Positions 1-8,666 of a DNA stretch of 12,410 nt are shown here, in pieces. Position numbers and translations under genes: made by a program. Positions within the stretch are counted from its first letter, which is position 1. Each line of letters opens with the position of its first letter. The DNA is from Gammaproteobacteria bacterium (GTDB taxonomy: Bacteria > Pseudomonadota > Gammaproteobacteria > UBA5335). The notes beneath the pieces were generated by a model. It was not told the DNA's origin. It worked only from the letters and a program-made list of their open reading frames with translations, and did not search any database. Location: assembly GCA_011620145.1 (NCBI GenBank), contig WOZT01000161.1:1-12410 (forward strand), in the 5' to 3' direction.

Positions 1-1242
<1,242 letters not shown>

Positions 1243-1263
1243 TCATCCTTCAATGGGTAAACA

Positions 1264-1650
1264 TCAGGCCAGCAGACGACGGGCACAGGCCATCCCGGCC
1301 GCCACCGCGCTCAGGCTCAGCGCCACATTGGCCAGCACATTGACCAAGGCCTTGCCCTGCGCACCCTGGCTCCAGAGCTGCAGCGTTTCCAGGGAAAAGG
1401 CCGAAAAGGTGGTAAAGCCGCCGAGAAAACCCGTGATGGCCCAGACCCGAATCGCGAGCGCCCACTCCGGCCGGCGCTGACCATACAAGAACAGCGCGCC
1501 GATGCCAAAGCCGCCCAGCACATTGACGGCCAGGGTTCCCCAGGGAAAAGCCCACGGCAGACGGGTGGACAGTGTAACCAGCCCGTAGCGGGTCATCGCG
1601 CCCAGTCCGCCCCCCAACCCTACCGCCAAGGGAAGCATCCAGTCTTTCAT
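1264..1650 (-). CDS. crcB: Fluoride channel CrcB/Fluc
   Basis: Small inner-membrane protein of the CrcB/Fluc family, which works as a dual-topology dimer that lets toxic cytoplasmic fluoride leak out. Its 128 residues match the family length. Four hydrophobic segments are visible. Family signatures are present: GGLGAMTRY near residues 14-22, GTLAVNVLGG near 38-47, GFLGGFTTFSAFS at 74-86 carrying the phenylalanines (82, 85) that line the fluoride path, and NVLANV in the last helix. The start codon overlaps the rarA stop as ATGA, so translation is probably coupled to rarA. A start further upstream would run deep into rarA and is unlikely. No fluoride riboswitch can sit directly ahead of it, because the upstream sequence is rarA coding DNA. 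Placement between rarA and serS is also seen in some other gammaproteobacteria (recalled, not checked). Confidence 0.95.
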   Translation of the reverse strand: MKDWMLPLAVGLGGGLGAMTRYGLVTLSTRLPWAFPWGTLAVNVLGGFGIGALFLYGQRRPEWALAIRVWAITGFLGGFTTFSAFSLETLQLWSQGAQGKALVNVLANVALSLSAVAAGMACARRLLA

Positions 1651-3017
1651 GGCTCTTGCTCCCCACTGGCTTCGTTCAGGCCAGCCCGCGCTTGCCGATC
1701 GCGCTCCCGCAACTGGGCCAGCCGTTCGCCGATGCGCAATTCCAGGCCCCGAGGCACGGGATGGTAATACCGCGTCTCGCCCAGCTCCTCAGGCAGATAA
1801 CGCTCCCCGGCGGCATAGGCGTCGGGTTCGTCATGTGCGTAGCGATAGCGCTGGCCGTATCCCAGTTTTTTCATCAGCGCGGTGGGCGCGTTGCGCAGGT
1901 GCAGCGGAACCGGCAGCGAGCCATGCTGGGTCACCTCGGCCCGAGCCCGGTCGAAGGCCACATAAACCGCATTGCTCTTGGGCGCGCAGGCCAGATAAAC
2001 AGCCGCCTGTGCCAATGCCAGATGACCTTCGGGCGAACCCAGGCGCTCCTGGGTTTCCCACGCATTCAGCGCCAGTTGCAGGGCGCGGGGATCGGCATTG
2101 CCAATATCTTCACTGGCCATGCGCACCAGCCGGCGGGCGAGATAAAGGGGGTCGGTCCCGCCATCAAGCATGCGCGCCAGCCAGTACAGCGCCCCATCCG
2201 GGGAGGATCCGCGCACCGCCTTGTGCAGCGCGGAGATCTGGTCGTAGAAGGTGTCGCCCTGTTTGTCGAACTGGCGCGCCCCGCTGCCCGCAAGCAGCCG
2301 CTCGACCTGGGCCGCATCCAGGGTCCCGTCCTGGCCCACCAGTTGCGCCCCCAGTTCCAGCAAGCTCAGCAGGCGGCGGGCATCGCCATCGGCGGCAGCG
2401 ACAAGCAAGTCGCGGGCCGCGGCGGGCACCGCCAGCCGCCACGTCCCCAGTCCCCGTTCACCGTCTGTCAGCGCCCGCTCCAGCACCTGCATGAGCTCGG
2501 CCGGCGCCAGCGCCTGCAGCACGTACACCCGGGCGCGCGACAACAAAGCCTTGTTGAGCTCGAAGGACGGATTTTCCGTCGTGGCCCCGATGAAGACCAG
2601 GGTACCGTCCTCCAGGTGAGGCAGGAAGGCGTCCTGCTGGGCCTTGTTGAAGCGATGCACTTCATCGAGGAACAGCACCGTTCCCCGGCCGTGGGCCGCC
2701 CGCTCCCGGCGCGCCGCCTCCACCGCCTCGCGCACTTCCCGCACTCCCGCCAGCACGGCGGACAGGTTGAGAAAGGCCAGATCGGCCTGCTGGGCCATCA
2801 ATCGCGCCAGGGTGGTCTTGCCGGTCCCCGGCGGTCCCCACAGGATCATGGAGTGGAGCTTGCCTCCCTCCAGGATCCGCCGCAGCGGCTGACCCGGCCC
2901 CAGCAAGGTGGACTGGCCAACCACATCCTCCAGCCGCCGGGGACGCAGCCGGTCCGCCAGCGGCGCCTCGGGGCCAGCGGGTGCGAACAGCGCGGACTGC
3001 CCGCCGCTCTCGACCAT
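1647..3017 (-). CDS. rarA: Replication-associated recombination protein A (RarA/MgsA AAA+ ATPase)
   Basis: AAA+ ATPase related to clamp loaders and to eukaryotic WRNIP1/Mgs1. It acts at stalled replication forks and single-strand/duplex DNA ends with SSB. 456 residues, against about 447 in E. coli. Visible are Walker A GPPGTGKT (61-68), Walker B VLFLDE (114-119) followed by the family signature HRFNKAQQD (121-129), sensor 1 GATTEN (144-149) and an arginine-finger region SRARVY. The C-terminal half contains the RarA tetramerisation region, with YLARRLVRMASEDIGNADP and later YKYPHD-like GQRYRYAHDEPD. The ATG at 3017 shares one base with the stop codon of the upstream VanZ-like gene (TGATG) and has no convincing Shine-Dalgarno of its own, so re-initiation after the upstream gene is likely. 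Its partners lolA, ftsK and serS are the same as in E. coli. Confidence 0.96.
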   Translation of the reverse strand: MVESGGQSALFAPAGPEAPLADRLRPRRLEDVVGQSTLLGPGQPLRRILEGGKLHSMILWGPPGTGKTTLARLMAQQADLAFLNLSAVLAGVREVREAVEAARRERAAHGRGTVLFLDEVHRFNKAQQDAFLPHLEDGTLVFIGATTENPSFELNKALLSRARVYVLQALAPAELMQVLERALTDGERGLGTWRLAVPAAARDLLVAAADGDARRLLSLLELGAQLVGQDGTLDAAQVERLLAGSGARQFDKQGDTFYDQISALHKAVRGSSPDGALYWLARMLDGGTDPLYLARRLVRMASEDIGNADPRALQLALNAWETQERLGSPEGHLALAQAAVYLACAPKSNAVYVAFDRARAEVTQHGSLPVPLHLRNAPTALMKKLGYGQRYRYAHDEPDAYAAGERYLPEELGETRYYHPVPRGLELRIGERLAQLRERDRQARAGLNEASGEQEP

Positions 3018-3397
3018 CAGGACAGCCGCCTCAAGTGCCGGTCATCCACAAACCAATACCGGATTGGGCCAGCCAACAAAGCCAATCCCAAGGCGGCGCC
3101 CGCCCCATTGGTCAAGACATCCCAGCGATCGAAACTGCGATATCCGGTGGTTTGTTGCGCAAACTCGATCCCCAGGCCAAACAAGCCCAACGCCGCCCAC
3201 AGCGGCAACCAGCGCCGCAGTGGGATGAAAAGCCCGAACCAGCCCCCCATCGTGCCATAGGCCGTCAGATGCGCCAGCTTGTCATGGCGGCTCGGCAGCG
3301 CGCCGGGATCCAGTGGAATCAGGCTGGCCCAGGCCAGCACCAAGAGGCCCACGCCGCCCAGCGCCAGGCCGATCCGCCGCCACGCCGCAGGATTCAT
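3017..3397 (-). CDS. VanZ-like family membrane protein
   Basis: 126-residue predicted inner-membrane protein with about four hydrophobic segments (roughly 9-26, 45-60, 63-80, 94-115). It matches the VanZ-like family (the family of VanZ, linked to low-level teicoplanin resistance in Gram-positives) through its conserved polar pattern: HDKLAH at 38-43, GIEFAQ at 76-81 and R87, D90, D93, N97 within YRSFDRWDVLTN. Family members outside Firmicutes have no settled function. The gene overlaps lolA upstream by four bases (ATGA) and touches rarA downstream by one base (TGATG), so it is translated as part of the operon. It is not part of the E. coli or Pseudomonas lolA-rarA arrangement as I recall it. 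Family assignment is fairly secure; the physiological role is unknown. A link to the envelope, suggested by lolA, is inference only. Confidence 0.85.
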   Translation of the reverse strand: MNPAAWRRIGLALGGVGLLVLAWASLIPLDPGALPSRHDKLAHLTAYGTMGGWFGLFIPLRRWLPLWAALGLFGLGIEFAQQTTGYRSFDRWDVLTNGAGAALGLALLAGPIRYWFVDDRHLRRLS

Positions 3398-4041
3398 TCC
3401 TCGATCACCTCGACCCCCGGGGGCAGCTTGAGACGAAACACAGCGCTGTCGATCGGCCCGTTGACCTGCACCTGGGTGAAGTCGACACGGGTGCGCTGGT
3501 CGAAGTGATCTTCCAGTTCCATGCGCCGGACCACCCCCTCACTCAGCCCCAGCCGGATGGTGCGAAAATCCGTATCGGCATTGCGCGGCGTCAGGCTCAC
3601 CCAATTGAGACCGTCGCGCACCGGGCCTTCCGCAATCTCGAATTGTGCCGACAAATCCCCCTGGCCACTCAGCAACAAGGCCGGCGTGGATGCCAGCGCC
3701 TGGTCCACGGGGCGCCGGGTCACCTGCGCCAGCGGCCGGTCGTACAACTGCAAGGTTTTGCCATCGCTCAGGATGACCTGATTGGAGCCTCCCTCGTATT
3801 CCCAGCGAAACCGGCCGGGACGGGCAATCCAGATTCGGCCGCTTTCGGTTCGGGCAGCCTGACCCTGGGCTGCGGGCACGGTCTGCACGAAACGGGCTTC
3901 GAAAGTCCGCACCTTGGCGTTGAAAGATTCCAGATCCTGCAGGCCACCCGCCCAGGCAACGGCCATTCCGGCCAGCCACAACGCACACGCGCCCCACAGA
4001 CGCAAACCAATACCCATTACGATCCTCTGTGTTCGATTCAT
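3394..4041 (-). CDS. lolA: Outer-membrane lipoprotein carrier protein LolA
   Basis: Periplasmic chaperone that takes lipoproteins released by LolCDE at the inner membrane and hands them to LolB at the outer membrane. Reading from the ATG at 4041 gives 215 residues with a signal peptide: basic start, hydrophobic core, and likely cleavage after AWA at about residue 31. The mature part has LolA hallmarks, including FEARFVQT near 47-54 and GRIWIARPGRFRWEY at 68-82, and a predicted beta-rich half-barrel. A second ATG at 4017 (residue 9) has a better Shine-Dalgarno, AGAGGA five bases upstream, and gives a 207-residue protein closer to the usual 200-205. The 4041 start has only AGGA nine bases upstream but a more basic n-region. 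Either is possible. The gene follows ftsK by five bases and overlaps the VanZ-like gene. Confidence 0.94.
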   Translation of the reverse strand: MNRTQRIVMGIGLRLWGACALWLAGMAVAWAGGLQDLESFNAKVRTFEARFVQTVPAAQGQAARTESGRIWIARPGRFRWEYEGGSNQVILSDGKTLQLYDRPLAQVTRRPVDQALASTPALLLSGQGDLSAQFEIAEGPVRDGLNWVSLTPRNADTDFRTIRLGLSEGVVRRMELEDHFDQRTRVDFTQVQVNGPIDSAVFRLKLPPGVEVIEE

Positions 4042-4046
4042 GGCGT

Positions 4047-6350
4047 TCAGTCCTGACCCGCCGGAGGGGGCGCCAGCACTTCGCGCGAGCCATTGGGTTG
4101 CAGGGCGCCCACCACGCCCGCCCGTTCCATGGCTTCCACCAGGCGCGCCGCCCGGTTGTAGCCAATGCGCAGCCGGCGCTGCACGCCGGAGACCGAAGCC
4201 TTGCGCGATTCGGTCACCAGCCGCAAGGCATCATCGTAGAGGGGGTCTTGCTCGGGGTCCCCGCCCCCTTCGCCGCCGGTAAAGCTTGCGCTGTCCTCGT
4301 CGGGTCCCTGCAGGACCTCATCCAGATACGTCGGTGGACCCAGGGTCTTGAGATAACCCACCACGCGATGGACCTCCGCGTCGGAAGCGAATGCCCCATG
4401 GACGCGCTGGGGATAACCGGTGCCGGGCGGCAAGTAAAGCATGTCGCCATGACCCAGCAGGGCCTCGGCGCCCATCTGGTCGAGAATGGTGCGGGAATCA
4501 ATCTTGCTCGACACCTGAAACGCGACGCGGGTGGGAATGTTGGCCTTGATGAGACCGGTGATCACGTCCACCGACGGCCGCTGCGTCGCCAGGATCAGAT
4601 GAATGCCGGAAGCCCGGGCCTTCTGGGCGAGGCGGGCAATCAATTCCTCCACCTTCTTGCCGGCCACCATCATCAGGTCGGCCAGCTCATCGATGACCAC
4701 CACCAGATACGGCAGTGACGCCAGCACCGTCGGATTGCCTTCACCATCCAACGGCCGCAGCGGATCACTCAAAGGCGTCCCGGCCTGCGCCGATTCCGTC
4801 ACGCGCCGATTGAGGCCGGCGATGTTGCGCACGCCCAAGGCGGCCATCAGCCGATAGCGGCGATCCATCTCCGCCACACACCAGCGCAACGCGTTCGCGG
4901 TATCCCGCATGTCGGTGACGACCGGCGCCAGCAAATGGGGAATGCCCTCGTAGACCGACAGCTCCAGCATCTTGGGGTCCACCAGGATCATCCGCACCTG
5001 CTCGGCGCTGGCCTTGTAGAGCAGGCTCAGCAGCATGGCATTGATGGCCACCGATTTGCCCGAGCCGGTCGTGCCGGCGACCAGCAAGTGGGGCATGCGC
5101 CCCAGATCCGCCACCACCGGCTGGCCGCCGATGTCCTTGCCCAGCGCCAGGGTCAACGGCGAGGCAGACTGGTCGTAAGCCTGCGAGCGCAGGATCTCGC
5201 TCAGACACACCAGCTCCCGCTGGGGATTGGGAATCTCCAGTCCCACCACGGGCTTGCCCGGGATCACCTCCACCACCCGCACGCTCACTGCCGACAGCGC
5301 CCGGGCCAGATCCTTGGCGAGCCCGGAGATCTGGCTCACCTTGACCCCCGGCGCCGGCTGCAGCTCGAAACGGGTGATGACCGGCCCCGGATGGACCGCC
5401 ACCACCTTCACCGTCACACCGAAGTCGGCGAGCTTGATCTCCACCAGCCGGGACAGCCCCTCCAGGGCCTCGGGCGTATAGGCGGTTTCCATCGGCTGGG
5501 GCGGATCCAGCAAAGCCAGGGGCGGCAACGGGGAATCGGGCTGGTCCTTGAAGATGGGCACCTGGCGTTCGCGCTCGACGCGATCACTGATCTCCACCGG
5601 GCGCGGCGGTGGCTCGATCCGCACACCATTATCCACCCCACGCCGTGGTCGCAGCGCCCGAGGAGGCCGCTCCTCGGGACGAATCACAACGGCAACAGGG
5701 CGGGCGGCGCGGCGTGTCCGCCATGCCCCAGGCACGGCGTGCAGGCGCCGCAAACCTTGCAACGCCAGGCGGCCGGTGCGATCCAGCAGTAGAACCCACG
5801 ACCAATGGGTCGCCAAGGTAATGCCCACCAACATGAGCGGCATCAGAATCAGGGTGGACCCCAGGGGATTGAAAGCCGCCAGGGCGCCCTCCGCGACCTT
5901 GTCCCCGATCCAGCCGCCGGCGCCCCGTGGCAGGGCCAGCAAATCCTCACGCAGATGCAGGGCCGCCAGCCCGCTCGCCGGCAGGATGGCCAGCACGCCG
6001 CCGAAAATGCGCCAACCCAGCTCGCTCCGGTGGGCTGGAAGCGATTCCTGAGGTCGAAACTGGCGCCATCCGGCATAGGCCAGCAAAGGCGGCAGGCCGT
6101 ACGCCAGGTAACCGAATGCCGTCAACAGGGCATCGGCCAGCCAAGCGCCCAGCACGCCCCCCCGATTGCGTACCGGGCCCATATCACCGACCTGACTCCA
6201 GCTTGGATCCCCGGCATCGAAGCTGAGCAACGCGACGAGCAGGTACCCCGCCAGCGCAGCGCTCAGCAACAAAATCGCCTCCCGCCTGCCGCGCACCGCT
6301 GGCCCGGCGCGGGAGGAGGGGGATGGGCCGGAAGTTGGCGCTGGTGACAA
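4047..6350 (-). CDS. ftsK: Cell-division DNA translocase FtsK
   Basis: Septum-anchored, ATP-driven DNA pump that clears the chromosome terminus and activates XerCD recombination at dif. 767 residues, much shorter than E. coli FtsK (1329) because the linker is short, but similar to Pseudomonas and most bacteria. Domains in order: four membrane segments in about 25-190; a proline/arginine-rich linker at about 205-285; the alpha/beta RecA-like motor with Walker A GTTGSGKS (426-433), Walker [13 protein letters not shown] (550-561) and [14 protein letters not shown] (586-599); an acidic/glycine stretch near 683-702; and the C-terminal gamma winged helix (about 703-760, [15 protein letters not shown]), which reads KOPS and contacts XerD. 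The start is TTG, with AGAGGA five bases upstream. No ATG lies nearby in frame. The gene is 17 bases after ald and five before lolA. Confidence 0.97.
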   Translation of the reverse strand: MSPAPTSGPSPSSRAGPAVRGRREAILLLSAALAGYLLVALLSFDAGDPSWSQVGDMGPVRNRGGVLGAWLADALLTAFGYLAYGLPPLLAYAGWRQFRPQESLPAHRSELGWRIFGGVLAILPASGLAALHLREDLLALPRGAGGWIGDKVAEGALAAFNPLGSTLILMPLMLVGITLATHWSWVLLLDRTGRLALQGLRRLHAVPGAWRTRRAARPVAVVIRPEERPPRALRPRRGVDNGVRIEPPPRPVEISDRVERERQVPIFKDQPDSPLPPLALLDPPQPMETAYTPEALEGLSRLVEIKLADFGVTVKVVAVHPGPVITRFELQPAPGVKVSQISGLAKDLARALSAVSVRVVEVIPGKPVVGLEIPNPQRELVCLSEILRSQAYDQSASPLTLALGKDIGGQPVVADLGRMPHLLVAGTTGSGKSVAINAMLLSLLYKASAEQVRMILVDPKMLELSVYEGIPHLLAPVVTDMRDTANALRWCVAEMDRRYRLMAALGVRNIAGLNRRVTESAQAGTPLSDPLRPLDGEGNPTVLASLPYLVVVIDELADLMMVAGKKVEELIARLAQKARASGIHLILATQRPSVDVITGLIKANIPTRVAFQVSSKIDSRTILDQMGAEALLGHGDMLYLPPGTGYPQRVHGAFASDAEVHRVVGYLKTLGPPTYLDEVLQGPDEDSASFTGGEGGGDPEQDPLYDDALRLVTESRKASVSGVQRRLRIGYNRAARLVEAMERAGVVGALQPNGSREVLAPPPAGQD

Positions 6351-6367
6351 AGGAATCCTCTCGACGG

Positions 6368-7441
6368 TTACGCCGGCGCTGGGTCGGCTCGCACCCGGTC
6401 ATCCACGAGCCTGCCGCCACGGATGCTCAAGGCGGACGCCAGGCTGGCAGGTTCTTCCCCCGCCGGCGTCCGGGCCAGTGCGGCCACATGAGGCAAAAGG
6501 GCCGCAGAGAGCGCCTGGGATGCCGTCCGGGGCACAGCGCCGGGCAGGTTGGTGACCCCCAGATGCCAGACGCCATGGCGCAAATAAGCCGGATCATCAT
6601 ACCCACGGGGCGCCATGGTTTCCACGCACCCCCCCTGGTCGATGGAAATATCCACAATCACCGTGCCCGGCTGCATGCGCCGCACCATGGCTTCGGTCAC
6701 CACCGCCGGGGCACGGCGACCGGGCAACAACACCGCCCCCACCACCAGATCGGCGGCCGCAACCGCCTCGGCCAGGGCTTCTCCATAGGGGTAGAGGGTC
6801 GCCACGTTGGCCCCCAGCGCCCCTGCGGCGTCCAGTGCCGCCTGTTTCAGGTCGAAGGCCGTCACCTCCGCATCCAACGCCGCCGCGGCACCAATGGCAG
6901 CCAGTCCCGCCTGACCACAGCCCACCACCACCACCCGGGCGCGAGGGACGCCGGGCATCTTCCCCAGCAGCACGCCCCGACCGCCATTCACGCCCTGCAA
7001 CCAGCGCGCACCCTGGTGGATCGCCAGCACCCCGGCGATGCGGCTCATGGGTGCGAGCAGTGGAAAATGATCCCCTTCGCTCACTGTCTCGAATGCCCAG
7101 GCGTCAAGGCCGATGCGGCACAGCGCGTCCAGCAATTCCGGCGCCGCGGCCAGATGAAGAAAGGAAAACAGGCGATGATCCGCGCGCAGCAACGGCCACT
7201 CGGGCGGTATTGGTTCCTTCACCTTGACGATCAATTCACCGGCCGCATAAGTCGCTGCCGCATCGGCGGCGATCTCCACGCCGGCCAGGCGGTAAGCCGC
7301 GTCGGTATAGCCCGTGGCCGCACCGGCGCCGGCCTGCAGGGTGACGGTGTGGCCTGCCCGCACCAGGGCGGCGCAGGCATCGGGGATGAGCGCCACGCGG
7401 CCCTCATGGGATTTGATTTCCTTCGGGATGGCAATGTGCAT
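6368..7441 (-). CDS. ald: Alanine dehydrogenase
   Basis: NAD-dependent L-alanine dehydrogenase (alanine + NAD to pyruvate + ammonia + NADH, reversible), of the AlaDH/PNT family. 357 residues from the ATG at 7441, against about 370 in the family. Visible residues: the N-terminal signature [18 protein letters not shown] with R15, KVKEP with K75, FLHLAAA with H96, the dinucleotide-binding VVVGCGQAG at about 171-179, VDISIDQGG at about 263-271 with the catalytic-region Asp, and [12 protein letters not shown] near 297-308. The open frame extends to 7486, but the 7441 start is preferred: it begins exactly at the conserved family N-terminus and has AGGAG seven bases upstream. It is divergent from the FemAB-like gene and is probably first in the operon that continues into ftsK. 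In E. coli, trxB, lrp and cydDC fall in this part of the order. PNT-alpha is excluded by length and by the Ald signatures. Confidence 0.93.
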   Translation of the reverse strand: MHIAIPKEIKSHEGRVALIPDACAALVRAGHTVTLQAGAGAATGYTDAAYRLAGVEIAADAAATYAAGELIVKVKEPIPPEWPLLRADHRLFSFLHLAAAPELLDALCRIGLDAWAFETVSEGDHFPLLAPMSRIAGVLAIHQGARWLQGVNGGRGVLLGKMPGVPRARVVVVGCGQAGLAAIGAAAALDAEVTAFDLKQAALDAAGALGANVATLYPYGEALAEAVAAADLVVGAVLLPGRRAPAVVTEAMVRRMQPGTVIVDISIDQGGCVETMAPRGYDDPAYLRHGVWHLGVTNLPGAVPRTASQALSAALLPHVAALARTPAGEEPASLASALSIRGGRLVDDRVRADPAPA

Positions 7442-7520
7442 TTCGGAACTCCTGGCAAAACCCGTCCGATAAGACGGAGCGTACAATTCAAGTCCCCTGT
7501 CTCAATGCAATAGGCCTTCC
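7442..7520. promoter_or_regulatory. Divergent intergenic region between ald and the FemAB-like gene, likely holding both promoters
   Basis: This 79-base gap separates the two divergent transcription units, so promoters for both are expected here. On the plus strand TACAAT at 7482-7487 is a good -10-like hexamer about 34 bases before the ATG at 7521, but no matching -35 lies 16-18 bases upstream. On the minus strand I see no convincing hexamer pair; TTGCAT (7510-7505) has no good partner. A short inverted repeat CCGTC-CGATAA-GACGG spans 7462-7477 and could be an operator half-site pair or a leader hairpin for ald. The ald Shine-Dalgarno AGGAG is also inside. The regulatory role is inferred from layout, not from strong motifs. 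Confidence 0.4.
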
Positions 7521-8666
7521 ATGCTTCAGGACATCCGTGTCCATGCTCGGCTCGATGACATCGATCCAGCGCAATGGGATGCCCTCGATCCGAGCGGCTA
7601 TCCCTTCCTGCGCCATGCCTTCCTGAGTGCCCTGGAGCATACCGGCTGCGTCGGACCCGGCTCAGGCTGGCAAGCCTGCCATCTGGCGGCTTATGCGGAC
7701 GGCCGTCTGTGCGCCGCCCTGCCGCTCTATCGGAAAGCCCATTCCCTGGGCGAATTTGTCTTCGATTTTGCCTGGGCGGATGCCTACGACCGCCTCGGTT
7801 TGAGTTATTACCCCAAACTGGTCAACGCCATCCCTTTCACGCCGGCCGGCGGCCCCCGCGCCCTGCCGACGACGGCTGAAGCCGCGGAACTGCACCTTGG
7901 CCTGCTGCGCGCAGCAATAAGGCTGATGGAGCGCGACGGCCTGTCCTCGTTTCACTGCCTCTTCCCCGAGGAAGCCCAGGCCCGGCGCTGGTCCCGGGAA
8001 AGCGGCATGCTGCTGCGCCGCGCCTGTCAGTTCCGCTGGCACAATGCGGGCTTTGCCCATTTCGACGACCACCTGGCGACCTTCAGCGCCGAAAAACGCA
8101 AGAAAATCCGCCGTGAACGGCGCCGGGTGGCCGAGACGGGCCTGAGCCTGGAAACCTGGGCCGGCCGGGAGATGACGCCAAGGCGTTGGCAGGCGATCTA
8201 TCCCCTGCTCGCCGACACGTTTCATCGCCACGGCCATCGCCCCTATCTCAATCAGGCCTTCTTTGAGGAAGTTGGACGCACCATGGGCGATCAAATGCAC
8301 CTCTTCGTCGCCCTGGATGGCGCCACTCCGGTCGGCGCCGCGCTCACCTTCAGTGATTCCCAAACGCTCTATGGCCGCTATTGGGGCGTCAACGGGCAGT
8401 GGGATTGCCTCCATTTCGAGTTGTGTTACCACTTGGGGATTGAACACTGCATTGCCCATGGCCTCGCCGCCTACGATCCCGGCACCCAGGGGGAACACAA
8501 GCTGCCCCGGGGGTTTCTCCCCACTTTAAGCTGGTCGTTGCACTGGATCGCCGATCCGCGCCTGCGAGCGGCCATCGGTGATTTCGTGGAACAGGAAGCC
8601 CTGTGGGTCGACCGTTATGCTGCGCAGATGGCGCGCCACAGTCCACTCAAGTCATCCACGCCATGA
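7521..8666 (+). CDS. FemAB-like / GNAT-fold acyltransferase (PF04339-type, formerly DUF482)
   Basis: 381-residue soluble protein of the proteobacterial FemAB-like family, often labelled GNAT family N-acetyltransferase or peptidogalycan biosynthesis protein. The reaction is unproven; relatives FemA/B/X transfer amino acids from aminoacyl-tRNA to peptidoglycan precursors. Seen here: an N-terminal half with FAWADAYDRLG and SYYPKL (95-100), a very basic helix EKRKKIRRERR (191-201), then the C-terminal acyltransferase signature with YGRYWG (284-289), HFELCYH (298-304), GIEHCI (306-311), PGTQGEHKLPRGF (320-332) and SWSLHWI. No signal peptide or membrane segment is visible. The ATG at 7521 has only a weak ribosome site (AGG). 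Its stop overlaps the aat start (ATGA), so the two are co-translated. Family membership is firm. A role in N-terminal protein modification, suggested by aat, or in wall modification, is speculation. Confidence 0.9.
   Translation: MLQDIRVHARLDDIDPAQWDALDPSGYPFLRHAFLSALEHTGCVGPGSGWQACHLAAYADGRLCAALPLYRKAHSLGEFVFDFAWADAYDRLGLSYYPKLVNAIPFTPAGGPRALPTTAEAAELHLGLLRAAIRLMERDGLSSFHCLFPEEAQARRWSRESGMLLRRACQFRWHNAGFAHFDDHLATFSAEKRKKIRRERRRVAETGLSLETWAGREMTPRRWQAIYPLLADTFHRHGHRPYLNQAFFEEVGRTMGDQMHLFVALDGATPVGAALTFSDSQTLYGRYWGVNGQWDCLHFELCYHLGIEHCIAHGLAAYDPGTQGEHKLPRGFLPTLSWSLHWIADPRLRAAIGDFVEQEALWVDRYAAQMARHSPLKSSTP

Noticed and set aside
1656..3260. 534-codon plus-strand open frame opposite rarA and the VanZ-like gene
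   Set aside because: It lies antisense to secure genes, has a low-complexity Gln/Arg/His/Pro-rich product with no recognisable family, and is expected where GC-rich third positions suppress stops on the other strand.
7442..7486. 15-residue N-terminal extension of alanine dehydrogenase
   Set aside because: The inner ATG at 7441 starts at the conserved N-terminus and has AGGAG at proper spacing.
7662..8498. 278-codon minus-strand open frame opposite the FemAB-like gene
   Set aside because: The sense frame carries a full family signature; the antisense product has none.
8603..8662. 20-residue N-terminal extension of Aat
   Set aside because: It would read inside the upstream gene; ATG 8663 overlaps that gene's stop and matches the family start.
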